Positions 8,573 through 16,590 of a DNA stretch of 41,806 bases are shown here, piece after piece; the stretch's first letter is position 1; every line of letters starts with the position of its first letter. The notes under the pieces are model-generated. The model did no database searches. It saw only the letters and a list, made by a program, of their open reading frames with translations, and was not told the DNA's origin. This DNA is from Geobacteraceae bacterium (lineage in GTDB: Bacteria > Desulfobacterota > Desulfuromonadia > Desulfuromonadales > Geopsychrobacteraceae). The stretch is taken from contig SLDV01000058.1 of the NCBI GenBank assembly GCA_007125165.1, forward strand, positions 1 to 41,806. Reading direction: 5' to 3'. The translations under genes and the position numbers were made by a program.

Positions 8573-9082
8573 ATGAGTCAACAATCCAGCGTTATTATCG
8601 AAACCAACAAAGGGTCCATCAGCATTGCCCTGAACCTTGTAGAAGCACCCATCACCTGCGAGAATTTTCTCAATTACGTACGTAACGGTTTTTATGAACA
8701 AACGGTTTTTCATCGTGTCATACCGAACTTCATGATCCAGGGTGGAGGATTTACTGTCGACATGACCCAGAAATCAACAGACAGGCAGATAAAAAATGAA
8801 GCCGATAACGGCCTGAAAAATGTCCGTGGTACGCTTGCCATGGCACGAACCCAGGTTGTTGACAGTGCCACCAGCCAGTTCTTCATCAACCTGGTTGACA
8901 ACGTCTTCCTTGACCACCAGGGAAAAACCCCTCACGGCTATGGTTATGCCGTTTTTGGCCGGGTCATCGAGGGTATGGAGGTCGTTGATTCTATTGCTGA
9001 AGCAGCGACAGGAAATAACGGCCCTCATCAGGACGTTCCCAAAGAACCAATCATTATTGAAAGAATGACCATTAGCGAATAA
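8573..9082 (+). CDS. cyclophilin-type peptidyl-prolyl cis-trans isomerase
   Basis: 169 residues with no signal peptide, so cytoplasmic (PpiB-like). AGGAG (8562-8566) lies six bases before the ATG. The active-site segment FHRVIPNFMIQGGG is clear (catalytic Arg R48, and the Phe-Met-Gln triad of the proline pocket), followed by GTLAMAR and SQFFINL. It speeds isomerisation of Xaa-Pro bonds during folding. It faces the histidine-kinase gene tail to tail across a strong hairpin. The family call is certain; the particular client is unknown. Confidence 0.95.
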   Translation: MSQQSSVIIETNKGSISIALNLVEAPITCENFLNYVRNGFYEQTVFHRVIPNFMIQGGGFTVDMTQKSTDRQIKNEADNGLKNVRGTLAMARTQVVDSATSQFFINLVDNVFLDHQGKTPHGYGYAVFGRVIEGMEVVDSIAEAATGNNGPHQDVPKEPIIIERMTISE

Positions 9083-9087
9083 AGCAA

Positions 9088-9123
9088 TGACGGCTGCGAA
9101 GATAATTATCTTTGCAGCCGTCA
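9088..9123. terminator. bidirectional hairpin between convergent genes
   Basis: A 16-base arm (9088-9103) and its near-perfect complement (9108-9123) pair around AATT with one mismatch (G:T). It sits six bases after the cyclophilin stop and 17 bases after the kinase stop on the other strand. The T-run is poor on the plus strand and moderate on the minus strand (ttgcttt). The position argues for a shared terminator. Confidence 0.65.
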
Positions 9124-9139
9124 CAGAATTCCTTACTCC

Positions 9140-10645
9140 TTACTCCCCCAGCGGCAGGACCAATCTGAACCTGCTCCCCTTTCCCGGTGTTGACTCAACC
9201 TGCAGTTGCCCCCGGGCTTCATCGATAATCCGGTGAGAGATTGTCAAGCCAAGCCCGGTCCCTTCACCTGGGGGCTTGGTGGTATAAAAAGGGTCAAAAA
9301 TTTGAGCAATGTCGGAATCATCAATACCACAGCCGTCATCACTGATCGCTACCCAAACCGATTCCTCTTCGGTTCCAGCGGCAAGTTCAATCACCCCCTT
9401 GCTGCCACAGGCGTAAACCGCGTTGATGAGTAGATTGATAAAAACCTGATCGATTTTTTGCCGGTTGATACACACTATTCCAGACCGGGAAGGCAAGTAA
9501 TCATCGACGCGAATATCACCAAAAACTCCCTGGTGGGCAAGCAACTCCCTACAGGTACGTAATTCCACGACCGGATCGATTCTATCAACGCCGGTTTTGT
9601 CTGCGGGCCGTGAAAAATTGAGCAGCTCACGAACCAGGTAGTCAATACGCCGGGCCTCGACAAGAGAGCGCTCAACAACATCCCTGTCATCATTTGAAAA
9701 TCTCCGTTTAAGAAGTTCCAGATAGCCGATCAACGCTGCCAGGGGGTTTCCAAGTTCATGTGCCAGCCCGGCGGCAAGCTGTCCGACTGATGCCATCTTC
9801 TCGCTGCGGATCAATTCATCGCGCGCCTGCTGTAACTGATGGTTAGTGCGTTCAAGCTCATCAATATGGGATCGGGTTTCTGCCCTGCTGGATTTCAATG
9901 CACGGACCATATCGTTATAGGCTGTCGCAAGCTGAGCCAGTTCCGTCGGTCCGGCAATGGGAAGACGCGTCTCCAGGTCACCACGACTGACATCTTGGGT
10001 TGCCTGCAACAGCAGGCTTGCCGGTCTGATGATGTTGCGCTGAAGAAGATAATATCCGGCAGCAATCAACACCAGTCCATAAAGGATCACGTAGATGAAT
10101 AACAACTGCAAAGAATCAATCAACTGAAGACGAATATCATCAAGGCTGAAATGCACCTCTAGAACACCGGCAAAACGCTGGTCACTCAATATTGGAACCG
10201 CCAGATGAACCCCGGCGTTGACATCACTGAAAATATTCACAAGTGCAGGAAAAGTCACTCGACGCTCACTCTCACCCGCAAGTCTTACCTGCTGCCGCCG
10301 GGCGACACTGAATGGTTCGCGACCGGCAGATGTGAAGGACCCCGTCAGGGCTAAGTTCTGATCGAAAAGCCACCAGCCATCACAATGACCGGACTCACTG
10401 AGTCTGGCCAGCATCTGTTGTCGCTGTAATCCCCTCTCGCCGTCACTTGCGTGAAAATCCTGCTCCGCCAGTGCAGCAGCGACCAGTCGAGCCACCTCAT
10501 CCAGATGACGCACCCGTTCTCCAAGCAACCGCTGTTCCGTCAGTCGCAGCATTAACAATCCCCCCAGCAGCAGCGCCGCAACCAGCAGAAAAGTCAAGGT
10601 AACCAGAATTTCTGTTCTTAAACCGACAACTTTGGCCACAGGCAA
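9140..10645 (-). CDS. membrane sensor histidine kinase (HAMP-HisKA-HATPase)
   Basis: 501 residues. Membrane span 1 is ~13-33, the extracytoplasmic sensor ~34-180, membrane span 2 ~181-201, HAMP ~203-255, coiled coil ~258-285. HisKA carries phospho-acceptor H296 in AHELGNPL, as in NtrB-like kinases. The ATPase domain shows the N box (NLLINAV, ~404-410), G1 (DDGCGI, 436-441), F box (DPFYTTK) and G2 (GEGTGLGL, 460-467). All catalytic motifs are intact. There is no response regulator next to it, so the partner must be coded elsewhere. No recognisable ligand fold could be read from the sensor. It is divergent from the ferredoxin gene. Confidence 0.95.
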   Translation of the reverse strand: MPVAKVVGLRTEILVTLTFLLVAALLLGGLLMLRLTEQRLLGERVRHLDEVARLVAAALAEQDFHASDGERGLQRQQMLARLSESGHCDGWWLFDQNLALTGSFTSAGREPFSVARRQQVRLAGESERRVTFPALVNIFSDVNAGVHLAVPILSDQRFAGVLEVHFSLDDIRLQLIDSLQLLFIYVILYGLVLIAAGYYLLQRNIIRPASLLLQATQDVSRGDLETRLPIAGPTELAQLATAYNDMVRALKSSRAETRSHIDELERTNHQLQQARDELIRSEKMASVGQLAAGLAHELGNPLAALIGYLELLKRRFSNDDRDVVERSLVEARRIDYLVRELLNFSRPADKTGVDRIDPVVELRTCRELLAHQGVFGDIRVDDYLPSRSGIVCINRQKIDQVFINLLINAVYACGSKGVIELAAGTEEESVWVAISDDGCGIDDSDIAQIFDPFYTTKPPGEGTGLGLTISHRIIDEARGQLQVESTPGKGSRFRLVLPLGE

Positions 10646-10710
10646 CCTCGATCCAGTTCAGTGAGTTCTTGAATGTGACTACCATATTTCACCAATAAAT
10701 TGAATCAAGT

Positions 10711-10740
10711 TTGTTAAAGCGTCAATGGGTAGGTAATAAT
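10711..10740 (+). promoter_or_regulatory. possible promoter of the ferredoxin-HD-DedA genes
   Basis: TTGTTA (10711-10716) is followed after 17 bases by TAATAA (10734-10739) in the AT-rich gap between the divergent kinase and ferredoxin genes. A TATACT at 10740-10745 is an alternative -10 but lacks a well-placed -35. Confidence 0.3.
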
Positions 10741-10796
10741 ATACTTAAAGTGATATGATCAGTATTCCAATCCAATTATTCACGAAAGGATCTCTC

Positions 10797-10988
10797 ATGG
10801 CTAAAATTCCACACCTGGATGGAGATGTCTGCATCGGCTGTGAAACCTGTACCCGCATCAGCCCCAAGGTTTTCCATATGGTGTCCGAACACAAGGCCGC
10901 CATTCTTGACCCGACTGGTGACACTATTGAAAAGATTGAAGAGGCCATGGACAACTGCCCCGTAGCCTGTATTACCTGGGAAGAATAA
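10797..10988 (+). CDS. single [4Fe-4S] cluster ferredoxin
   Basis: 63 residues from MAKIPHL, chosen because GAAAGGA (10784-10790) sits six bases before it; an in-frame ATG at 10755 has no such site. Cluster ligands are C12, C15 and C18 (CIGCETC) plus the distant C54 (NCP). The fourth cysteine seen in two-cluster ferredoxins is Ser here (RISP), so only one cluster is expected. C58 is extra. It is a low-potential electron carrier. A ferredoxin-dependent 2-oxoglutarate oxidoreductase lies 6 kb away, but no direct link is shown. It probably heads an operon with the HD and DedA genes. Confidence 0.93.
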   Translation: MAKIPHLDGDVCIGCETCTRISPKVFHMVSEHKAAILDPTGDTIEKIEEAMDNCPVACITWEE

Positions 10989-11005
10989 AAAGAATCACCC
11001 AAATT

Positions 11006-11575
11006 ATGACATCGATTCTTAAGCCCGCAGATCTGATCGAAAAATATTATGCCCACAATCCTTTGGCGCACTCGATTCTGGTCGAACACAGTCGTCTGGT
11101 AACTCGCAGAGCCGTTACTATTGCCCGGGCACTGAAACGTCGTGGCCTTGATCCCAATCTGCAATTTATCAGCGAAGCGGCAATGCTGCATGATATCGGC
11201 ATGATTTTTACCAATGCACCGGAAATCGGCTGCCATGGTGATGCTCCCTATCTGCAGCATGGAATTATCGGTGCCAAACTCCTTGCTGGAATGGGCCTGA
11301 ACGCTCATGCGCGAGTCTGCGAACGGCACACCGGTGTTGGCTTGACTGCAGTGGAAATCATTCGCGAAGATCTTCCCCTGCCACCGTGTGATTTGCTGCC
11401 GGAAACCCTGGAAGAAAAAATTATCTGTTATGCTGATCTTTTTTACTCAAAAAACCCGACCAAGCTGCACCAGCAAAAATCTGCAGGTAAAATACGTAAA
11501 CAATTAGCGGATTTCGGTACAGACAAGGTACAAATTTTTGATCTCTGGCACGCCGATTTCGAGCCCGGAACCTGA
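11006..11575 (+). CDS. HD-domain protein (putative phosphohydrolase)
   Basis: 189 residues, soluble. An HD domain spans ~25-150. Metal-binding candidates are H28, the H62-D63 doublet (MLHDIG), H108 (CERHTG) and D143 (CYADLF). HD proteins of this size are mostly nucleotide or phosphate-ester hydrolases; the substrate cannot be read from the sequence. The gene begins 17 bases after the ferredoxin stop and ends five bases before the DedA gene, so the three are probably co-transcribed. The ribosome site is weak. Confidence 0.88.
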   Translation: MTSILKPADLIEKYYAHNPLAHSILVEHSRLVTRRAVTIARALKRRGLDPNLQFISEAAMLHDIGMIFTNAPEIGCHGDAPYLQHGIIGAKLLAGMGLNAHARVCERHTGVGLTAVEIIREDLPLPPCDLLPETLEEKIICYADLFYSKNPTKLHQQKSAGKIRKQLADFGTDKVQIFDLWHADFEPGT

Positions 11576-11580
11576 CTTTT

Positions 11581-12183
11581 ATGGAAGAATGGGTCCAACA
11601 GATCATTCTCTATCTGCCGGATGGGGGCAAATATTACCTGCTCATTTTTCTGGTCGCGTTTGCTGAGTCTCTGCCCGTTACCGGACTCATCGTGCCGGGA
11701 AGCACGATGATCGTTCTGGCCGGATTTCTTGTAGTTGCCGACAAAGGTGACTTCACTCTTCTGGCACTTGCGGCGACCTTTGGTGCCCTGTTCGGCGATC
11801 TGTTGGGGCTCTGGCTGGGAAAACGCTACGGCGGAACATTATTGCAAATACGCCTCTTCAAGCGGCGCAGGAAGCTGATCCGGTATTCTCAGAAATTTTT
11901 CGTTGCCCATGGTGGCAAGAGCCTCTTTTTTGCCCGTTTTTTGGGTCCGATTCGCGGAATTGTTCCCTTTATTGCGGGGCTGTCACAAATTCCAACACGC
12001 GCAGCCTGTATTTATATTTTTATCAGCGCTATTCTCTGGGGTATCAGTTACCCGGCTATAGGCTTTCTCGGTGGCAGCAGCCTGCAACAGGCGCAGACCA
12101 TGGGTGCGCGTTTCGGACTGGCAATACTGGTGCTCTTGCTGGCTGTCATTGTTCATTATCAGGTAAAAAAACTATTCAAATAG
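11581..12183 (+). CDS. DedA-family membrane protein
   Basis: 200 residues with four to five hydrophobic segments. Family signatures are visible: FAESLPVTGLIVPG near residues 25-40, the Gly-rich GALFGDLLGLWLGKRYGG, and FARFLGPIRGIVPFIAG around 115-135, whose Arg residues are typical of the family. DedA proteins sit in the inner membrane; some have been shown to flip phospholipids or undecaprenyl phosphate, and they help keep membrane potential. The exact substrate here is unknown. It is the last gene of the ferredoxin-HD-DedA run and is followed by a hairpin terminator. Confidence 0.93.
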   Translation: MEEWVQQIILYLPDGGKYYLLIFLVAFAESLPVTGLIVPGSTMIVLAGFLVVADKGDFTLLALAATFGALFGDLLGLWLGKRYGGTLLQIRLFKRRRKLIRYSQKFFVAHGGKSLFFARFLGPIRGIVPFIAGLSQIPTRAACIYIFISAILWGISYPAIGFLGGSSLQQAQTMGARFGLAILVLLLAVIVHYQVKKLFK

Positions 12184-12197
12184 CAGGACGACAACCA

Positions 12198-12235
12198 ACA
12201 AAGGCCACTCTGGGATAGAATGGCCTTTGTCTTTT
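12198..12235. terminator. terminator between dedA-like gene and acnB
   Basis: Arms acaaaggcca (12198-12207) and tggcctttgt (12221-12230) pair perfectly over ten bases around a 13-base loop. CTTTT follows on the plus strand, and TTG-rich sequence follows on the minus strand. It serves the convergent dedA-like and acnB genes. Confidence 0.75.
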
Positions 12236-12257
12236 AACAACTTGTCACTTTAATGGT

Positions 12258-14792
12258 TCAGGCGCCGTAGCCTTCCATCTCATCAAACTGCAGATATTGA
12301 TAGATCTGAGCTTCCCTGGGAGCAATGCGCTCCTTGTAGACGGCAAAATACTCAGCGGGAGTCGGCAGCTTTCCTGTGTTGGCAACCACAGCAGCCAATT
12401 CCGCAGAACCGAGGTAAACTTGAGCGCCATCACCCATACGATCATCGAAATTGCGAGTGCTGGTGGAAAATACATTTACCTTGTCCGGCACACGGGCCTG
12501 ATTCCCCATGCAGAGTGAGCAACCGGCTATTTCGATCCGGGCACCCTTGGCACTATAAACCGCGAAAACGGCCTCTTCTTTCAGTTTGTCCTGATCCATT
12601 CGGGTTGGCGGACAGACCCAGGTGCGAACATCGGGATTGAACTTTTCTCCGCGCCAGATTTCAGCAGCAGCACGGAAATGACCAATATTGGTCATACAGG
12701 AACCGATAAAGACGTCCTGAATTGGTGTACCCTGTACTTCGGAAAGAAGCTTGACATCGTCAGGATCGTTTGGACAGGCCAGAATCGGTTCGGTAATCTC
12801 GGCCAGATCAATGTCAATAACAGCGGCATATTCAGCATTTTCGTCAGCCTTGAGAAGCTTGGGGTTTTTAAGCCACTCTTTGACATCGTTTATCCTGCCA
12901 CGCAGGGTATCGGGATGCTGGTACCCTTCTTCGATCATCTTTTCCATCAGTGCGATATTTGAACGCAAATAGGCACAGACACTATCTTCACTAAGCTGGA
13001 TACAACCGGCAGCGGCAGAGCGTTCCGCGGCCGCATCAGTTAACTCAAAAGCTTGCTCTACAGACAGATCCGGCAAACCTTCCATTTCAAGAATGCGCCC
13101 GTTGAAGATATTGACCTTGTTTTTCTTGGGAACGGTCAGCAACCCCTGCTTGATGGCGTAATAAGGGATCGCATTGACAGCATCGCGCAGGGTAACGCCT
13201 TCATTCAGCTTGCCTTTGAAACGCACCAGAACCGACTCCGGCATATCCAGCGGCATGAAGCCCAGAGCTCCGGCAAAAGCAACCAGACCGGAACCGGCCG
13301 GGAAACTGATGCCGATAGGGAAACGGGTATGCGAGTCACCACCGGTACCAACCGTATCGGGAATCAACAACCGATTAAGCCAACTGTGAATAACACCATC
13401 CCCCGGTTGCAGAGCAACTCCTTCACGTTCAGCAATAAATTTTGGCAGGGTTTTATGCATTTTCACGTCCGCCGGCTTGGGATAGGCAGAGGTATGACAA
13501 AAGGATTGCATTACCATCGGTGACAGGAACTTCAGACAGGCGAGCTCTTTCCACTCATCGGCCGTCATGGGGCCGGTAGTATCCTGAGAACCGACAGTGG
13601 TCATCCTGGGTTCACAGGCAGTACCCGGCAGAACACCCTCGACATCGCAAGCGCGGCCAACCATTTTCTGCGCCAGAGAATAACCCTGCCCAGTTTTTGG
13701 TGTTGGATTGTCAGGCTGGGCAAAAAGATCCGTCTCGCTCAGACCCAGCGCTTCGCGCGCTGTATTGGTTACGGAACGGCCGATAATCAACGGAATCCTA
13801 CCGCCGGCACGATACTCATCGGGCACTGTGTTGGGCTTGATGTCAAAGGTTGAAATAACATCACCGGCTTCGTTGGTCACTTCTCCCTTTGCAGTATTGA
13901 TGGTAATAACGTCACCCATGTTCATTCCGGTGACATCCATACGCAATGGCAGGGCGCCGGAATCCTGAGCCGTATTGAAAAATATCGGCGCAATAACACC
14001 ACCAATAATTACGCCACCTCGACGTTTGTTTGGTACCGCTGGAATATCGTCACCAATACACCATAAAACGCTGTTACAGGCGGACTTGCGGGAGGAGCCG
14101 GTTCCAACAACATCACCGACAAAAGCAACCTGATGACCTTCTTCACGCCATTTGGCAATTTCTTTTATACCGCCAGGAAAGCGCGTCTTACCCATGGCCA
14201 GAGCATGCAAAGGGATATCCGGACGACTCCAGGCATCGCCGGCGGGGGAAAAATCATCGGTATTGATCTCGCCTTCTACCTTGAATACCTTGACGGTGAT
14301 GGTTTCCGGGACACCGGGCTTTCCGGTAAACCATTCCGCATCAGCCCAGCTCTGTACGACTTTTTTTGCTGCGTCATTGGTCTTGGCCAGTTCAACAACC
14401 TGATCTGCAGCATCGTAAATATAAGTAATACCGGACAAAGCTTTGACCGCGGTCTCTGCCAGGGCAGCATCACTCAAAGCTGCTATCAACGGCTGTATAT
14501 TGTAGCCACCGATCATGGTACCAAGAATTTCTACCGCCTTGACTTTATCGATCAGCGGAGAAGCTTTTGCACCGGTTGTGATGTCAGCAAGAAACGCAGC
14601 CTTAACTTCTGCTGCCGGATCGACCCCAGGTGAAATGCGTTCAGTCAACAGATGGATTAAAAACTCTTCTTTGCCGGCGGGTGGATTCTGCAACAAGGCG
14701 CAAAGATCCTGCGTCTGCTCAGGTGTCAATGGAAGCGCAGGTATTCCCTGTGCATTTCTTTCTTCTTCGTGCTTCAGATAAGCATCAATCAT
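12258..14792 (-). CDS. acnB: aconitate hydratase B
   Basis: 844 residues; E. coli AcnB has 865. It converts citrate to isocitrate in the TCA cycle and may also act on 2-methylisocitrate. AcnB domain order is seen: an N-terminal HEAT-like region (~1-160), the swivel domain (~165-380), then the catalytic domains. Cluster cysteines are C699 (GSCMTN), C758 and C761 (CSLCMGN), with the same 59 and 3 residue spacing as C710, C769 and C772 of E. coli. A GGAGGAGAG ribosome site precedes the ATG. A promoter overlapping a palindrome shared with icd lies about 100 bases upstream. It lies in a minus-strand block with the other TCA genes but has its own transcription unit. Confidence 0.97.
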   Translation of the reverse strand: MIDAYLKHEEERNAQGIPALPLTPEQTQDLCALLQNPPAGKEEFLIHLLTERISPGVDPAAEVKAAFLADITTGAKASPLIDKVKAVEILGTMIGGYNIQPLIAALSDAALAETAVKALSGITYIYDAADQVVELAKTNDAAKKVVQSWADAEWFTGKPGVPETITVKVFKVEGEINTDDFSPAGDAWSRPDIPLHALAMGKTRFPGGIKEIAKWREEGHQVAFVGDVVGTGSSRKSACNSVLWCIGDDIPAVPNKRRGGVIIGGVIAPIFFNTAQDSGALPLRMDVTGMNMGDVITINTAKGEVTNEAGDVISTFDIKPNTVPDEYRAGGRIPLIIGRSVTNTAREALGLSETDLFAQPDNPTPKTGQGYSLAQKMVGRACDVEGVLPGTACEPRMTTVGSQDTTGPMTADEWKELACLKFLSPMVMQSFCHTSAYPKPADVKMHKTLPKFIAEREGVALQPGDGVIHSWLNRLLIPDTVGTGGDSHTRFPIGISFPAGSGLVAFAGALGFMPLDMPESVLVRFKGKLNEGVTLRDAVNAIPYYAIKQGLLTVPKKNKVNIFNGRILEMEGLPDLSVEQAFELTDAAAERSAAAGCIQLSEDSVCAYLRSNIALMEKMIEEGYQHPDTLRGRINDVKEWLKNPKLLKADENAEYAAVIDIDLAEITEPILACPNDPDDVKLLSEVQGTPIQDVFIGSCMTNIGHFRAAAEIWRGEKFNPDVRTWVCPPTRMDQDKLKEEAVFAVYSAKGARIEIAGCSLCMGNQARVPDKVNVFSTSTRNFDDRMGDGAQVYLGSAELAAVVANTGKLPTPAEYFAVYKERIAPREAQIYQYLQFDEMEGYGA

Positions 14793-15095
14793 CTCTCTCC
14801 TCCATTATCTCGTTAGGCAGATTGACTACACGCCAAAATGACAAATTTTAACATCGAAATTAAACAAGTGTTTTAGCAACCGGCAACTGCATACTGTATA
14901 CGATCTTCCAGACCAAAGTCAATGAACTGATCCCCTTCATCTGGTCATATTTAACACCATAAAGAGGATGGCAGAGGGGCGGCCAACAAAACAAAACAGC
15001 ACGCCAACTAATGTCTTATTCTGACACACAGACAATTTATCCTGCCGCTACAGGGAGAAAAACTGTCGTGAGAAAAAGAAAAGAAAGGCAGGCTA
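14793..15095. other. acnB upstream region without a gene
   Basis: About 300 bases with no convincing protein or RNA gene. The left part holds the acnB leader, promoter and operator. The right part (about 14930-15090) shows no feature that I can name. Confidence 0.6.
14887..14922 (-). promoter_or_regulatory. acnB promoter overlapped by a GTATAC-type palindrome
   Basis: On the minus strand TTGACT (14917-14922) is followed after 16 bases by TATACA (14895-14900). A 17-base palindromic element (14887-14903) covers this -10 and matches the perfect icd site at 14 of 17 positions. The layout (operator over -10) suggests a repressor. ATAC-N-GTAT palindromes are typical of GntR-family regulators, but the regulator is not known here. 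Confidence 0.6.
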
Positions 15096-15167
15096 ATGTT
15101 TGAGATGTTGTTGCTTCTTTGTATTGTGTTAATTCTCATCGGGCAACTGCTACCCGATGAGAATTAA
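15096..15167 (+). CDS. possible 23-residue hydrophobic peptide
   Basis: A 23-codon frame starts with ATG at 15096, preceded by AAGAAAGG at a workable distance, and stops with TAA at 15165. The peptide has a Leu/Ile-rich membrane-like core (LLLLCIVLILIG) and an acidic end (PDEN). Its last 12 codons (stop included) lie in a perfect 16-bp inverted repeat, so the frame could be accidental. I know no matching family. Without conservation data this stays a guess. Confidence 0.25.
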   Translation: MFEMLLLLCIVLILIGQLLPDEN

Positions 15168-15168
15168 C
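15128..15168. repeat. perfect 16-bp inverted repeat after the FKBP gene
   Basis: Arms 15128-15143 and 15153-15168 are exact reverse complements around a nine-base loop. It lies 12 bases beyond the FKBP stop on the minus strand, where a terminator is expected. No T-run follows on either strand, so it may instead stabilise the 3' end of the message or bind a protein. Confidence 0.65.
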
Positions 15169-15179
15169 CACTATTCTAT

Positions 15180-15860
15180 CTAATGAACCTTGAGGAGCTC
15201 TACCTCAAAAATGAGTGCTGCGCTCGGCGGGATCACCGGAGGAGCTCCCTGGTCAGCGTACGCCAGTTTTGCCGGTATGGTGATTTCCCATTTATCCCCT
15301 TCCTTCATCAATTGCAGGGCTTCAGTCCACCCCGGGATGACATTACCAACAGGAAAAGTGGCTGGTACACCACGTGAATAGGAGCTGTCAAACTCAGTAC
15401 CATCAACCAGGGTTCCACGATAGTGAACATCAACTGTAGAATTCAACCCTGGCGATGCCCCCTTCCCTTGAGTCAACAACTTGTATTGCAAACCACTTGC
15501 GGTTGTAACGACGCCTTTTTTCTTGCTGTTTTTTTCGAGATAGGCCGATGATTTTTGTGCGTTCTCAGCAGATTCAGCAGCCATCATTTGCATTTCGCGC
15601 TCCTGCATCTGTTGCTGGAAGGTCATTAAGATCTGAGCCATTTCCTCTTCAGATATCAGTGTCGCTTCACCTTTAAAAGCGGCCAAAAGGCCTGCTGCGA
15701 CCTGATCTGGGTCAATATCAAGTTGTTGCATTTTCATACTCAGACCGATGTTCATGCCGATAGCATAGCCGATCTTTTCAGCGTCGGTATCAGGGGGTGA
15801 AGCTACACCGATCGACACCGACATAATAATTACCAGCAACATGTTAATAAGTATTTTCAT
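15180..15860 (-). CDS. exported FKBP-type peptidyl-prolyl isomerase (FkpA/Mip-like)
   Basis: 226 residues from MKILIN. This start is preferred over an ATG three codons earlier because AGGAAAGG touches that ATG directly but lies nine bases from this one. A signal peptide (~1-20, hydrophobic MLLVIIMSVSIGVA) leads to the periplasm. Residues ~25-115 form the helical dimerisation domain typical of FkpA/Mip (IGYAIGMNIGLSM). The FKBP domain covers ~120-225 with VHYRGTLVDGTEFDSSY, VIPGW and AYADQGAPPVIPP. It folds exported proteins by proline isomerisation. It sits between acnB and the kor operon but is separated from both by hairpins, so it is its own unit. Confidence 0.94.
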   Translation of the reverse strand: MKILINMLLVIIMSVSIGVASPPDTDAEKIGYAIGMNIGLSMKMQQLDIDPDQVAAGLLAAFKGEATLISEEEMAQILMTFQQQMQEREMQMMAAESAENAQKSSAYLEKNSKKKGVVTTASGLQYKLLTQGKGASPGLNSTVDVHYRGTLVDGTEFDSSYSRGVPATFPVGNVIPGWTEALQLMKEGDKWEITIPAKLAYADQGAPPVIPPSAALIFEVELLKVH

Positions 15861-15950
15861 GATGGTCATCCTTTCCTGTTGTACGACAAAAGTATCCTTC
15901 GTTTGAGTTTCGCCTGCGAGGTTATAACTAAATCAATCAGCCCGCAAATA

Positions 15951-15992
15951 AAAAAACAAGGCCCGGCGTGTTTGCACCGGGCCTTGTTTTTT
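15951..15992. terminator. terminator of the kor operon
   Basis: Arms acaaggcccgg (15956-15966) and ccgggccttgt (15977-15987) pair perfectly around a ten-base loop. T-runs flank it on both strands, so it is a classic terminator that can work in both directions. On the minus strand it follows the korC stop by about 25 bases. Confidence 0.85.
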
Positions 15993-16013
15993 AAACAACA
16001 ACATAGCAACTTA

Positions 16014-16565
16014 TCAGCCGGCCAGCACTTCTTTCATTTTTTCGAACCCCAGACTGTATGCCTTCTTATTCAGATCCTTAAAAGCTTCAGGTACTTTTGC
16101 CAAAACTGCCTGCTCACCTGATTCGCGCTTAACAACGTCGGTCAAGGCAATCATCGCACCCAGGGCAATGACGTTAGCGACGATTTCACGGCCGACATCG
16201 ACCTTGGCGGTTCGCATGATCGGCAGGCTGTAGATCTTGTAGTCGCCCTGTGGAGGCCGTGGGACGAAGTCACTGTCTACCAGCAGTACGCCACCTTTTT
16301 TGATACCAACGGCATATTTATCAGCCGCTTCCTGGGTCATGGCCAGACAGGCATCAACGATCGTTGCCTTGGGATAATCGATTGGCCCTTCACCGATGAT
16401 AACTTCCGACTTGGAAGCACCACCACGGGCTTCCGGTCCGTAACTTTGTGACTGAACGGCGTGACGCCCTTCGATAATCGAAGCGGCTTCAGCCAGAATA
16501 ATTCCGGCGGTGATCAGACCCTGACCACCCGCACCGGAAAAGCGAATTTCATATCTTTCTACCAT
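16014..16565 (-). CDS. korC: 2-oxoglutarate:ferredoxin oxidoreductase, gamma subunit
   Basis: 183 residues from MVERYEIRF; the frame is open further upstream into korB, but AAGGAG nine bases before this ATG and the family's usual start fix it. The gamma domain of 2-oxoacid:ferredoxin oxidoreductases is clear: FSGAGGQGLITAG near the start, then QSYGPEARGG. It forms part of the KorABCD complex that makes succinyl-CoA, CO2 and reduced ferredoxin from 2-oxoglutarate, or runs in reverse. It is the last gene of korDABC, 25 bases after korB. Confidence 0.93.
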   Translation of the reverse strand: MVERYEIRFSGAGGQGLITAGIILAEAASIIEGRHAVQSQSYGPEARGGASKSEVIIGEGPIDYPKATIVDACLAMTQEAADKYAVGIKKGGVLLVDSDFVPRPPQGDYKIYSLPIMRTAKVDVGREIVANVIALGAMIALTDVVKRESGEQAVLAKVPEAFKDLNKKAYSLGFEKMKEVLAG

Positions 16566-16590
16566 GATTCTCGTCTCCTTATGGCTGTGA

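Noticed and set aside
13053-13523. 156-codon plus-strand frame inside acnB
   Set aside because: Lies wholly antisense to a confident enzyme gene and has no recognisable domain.
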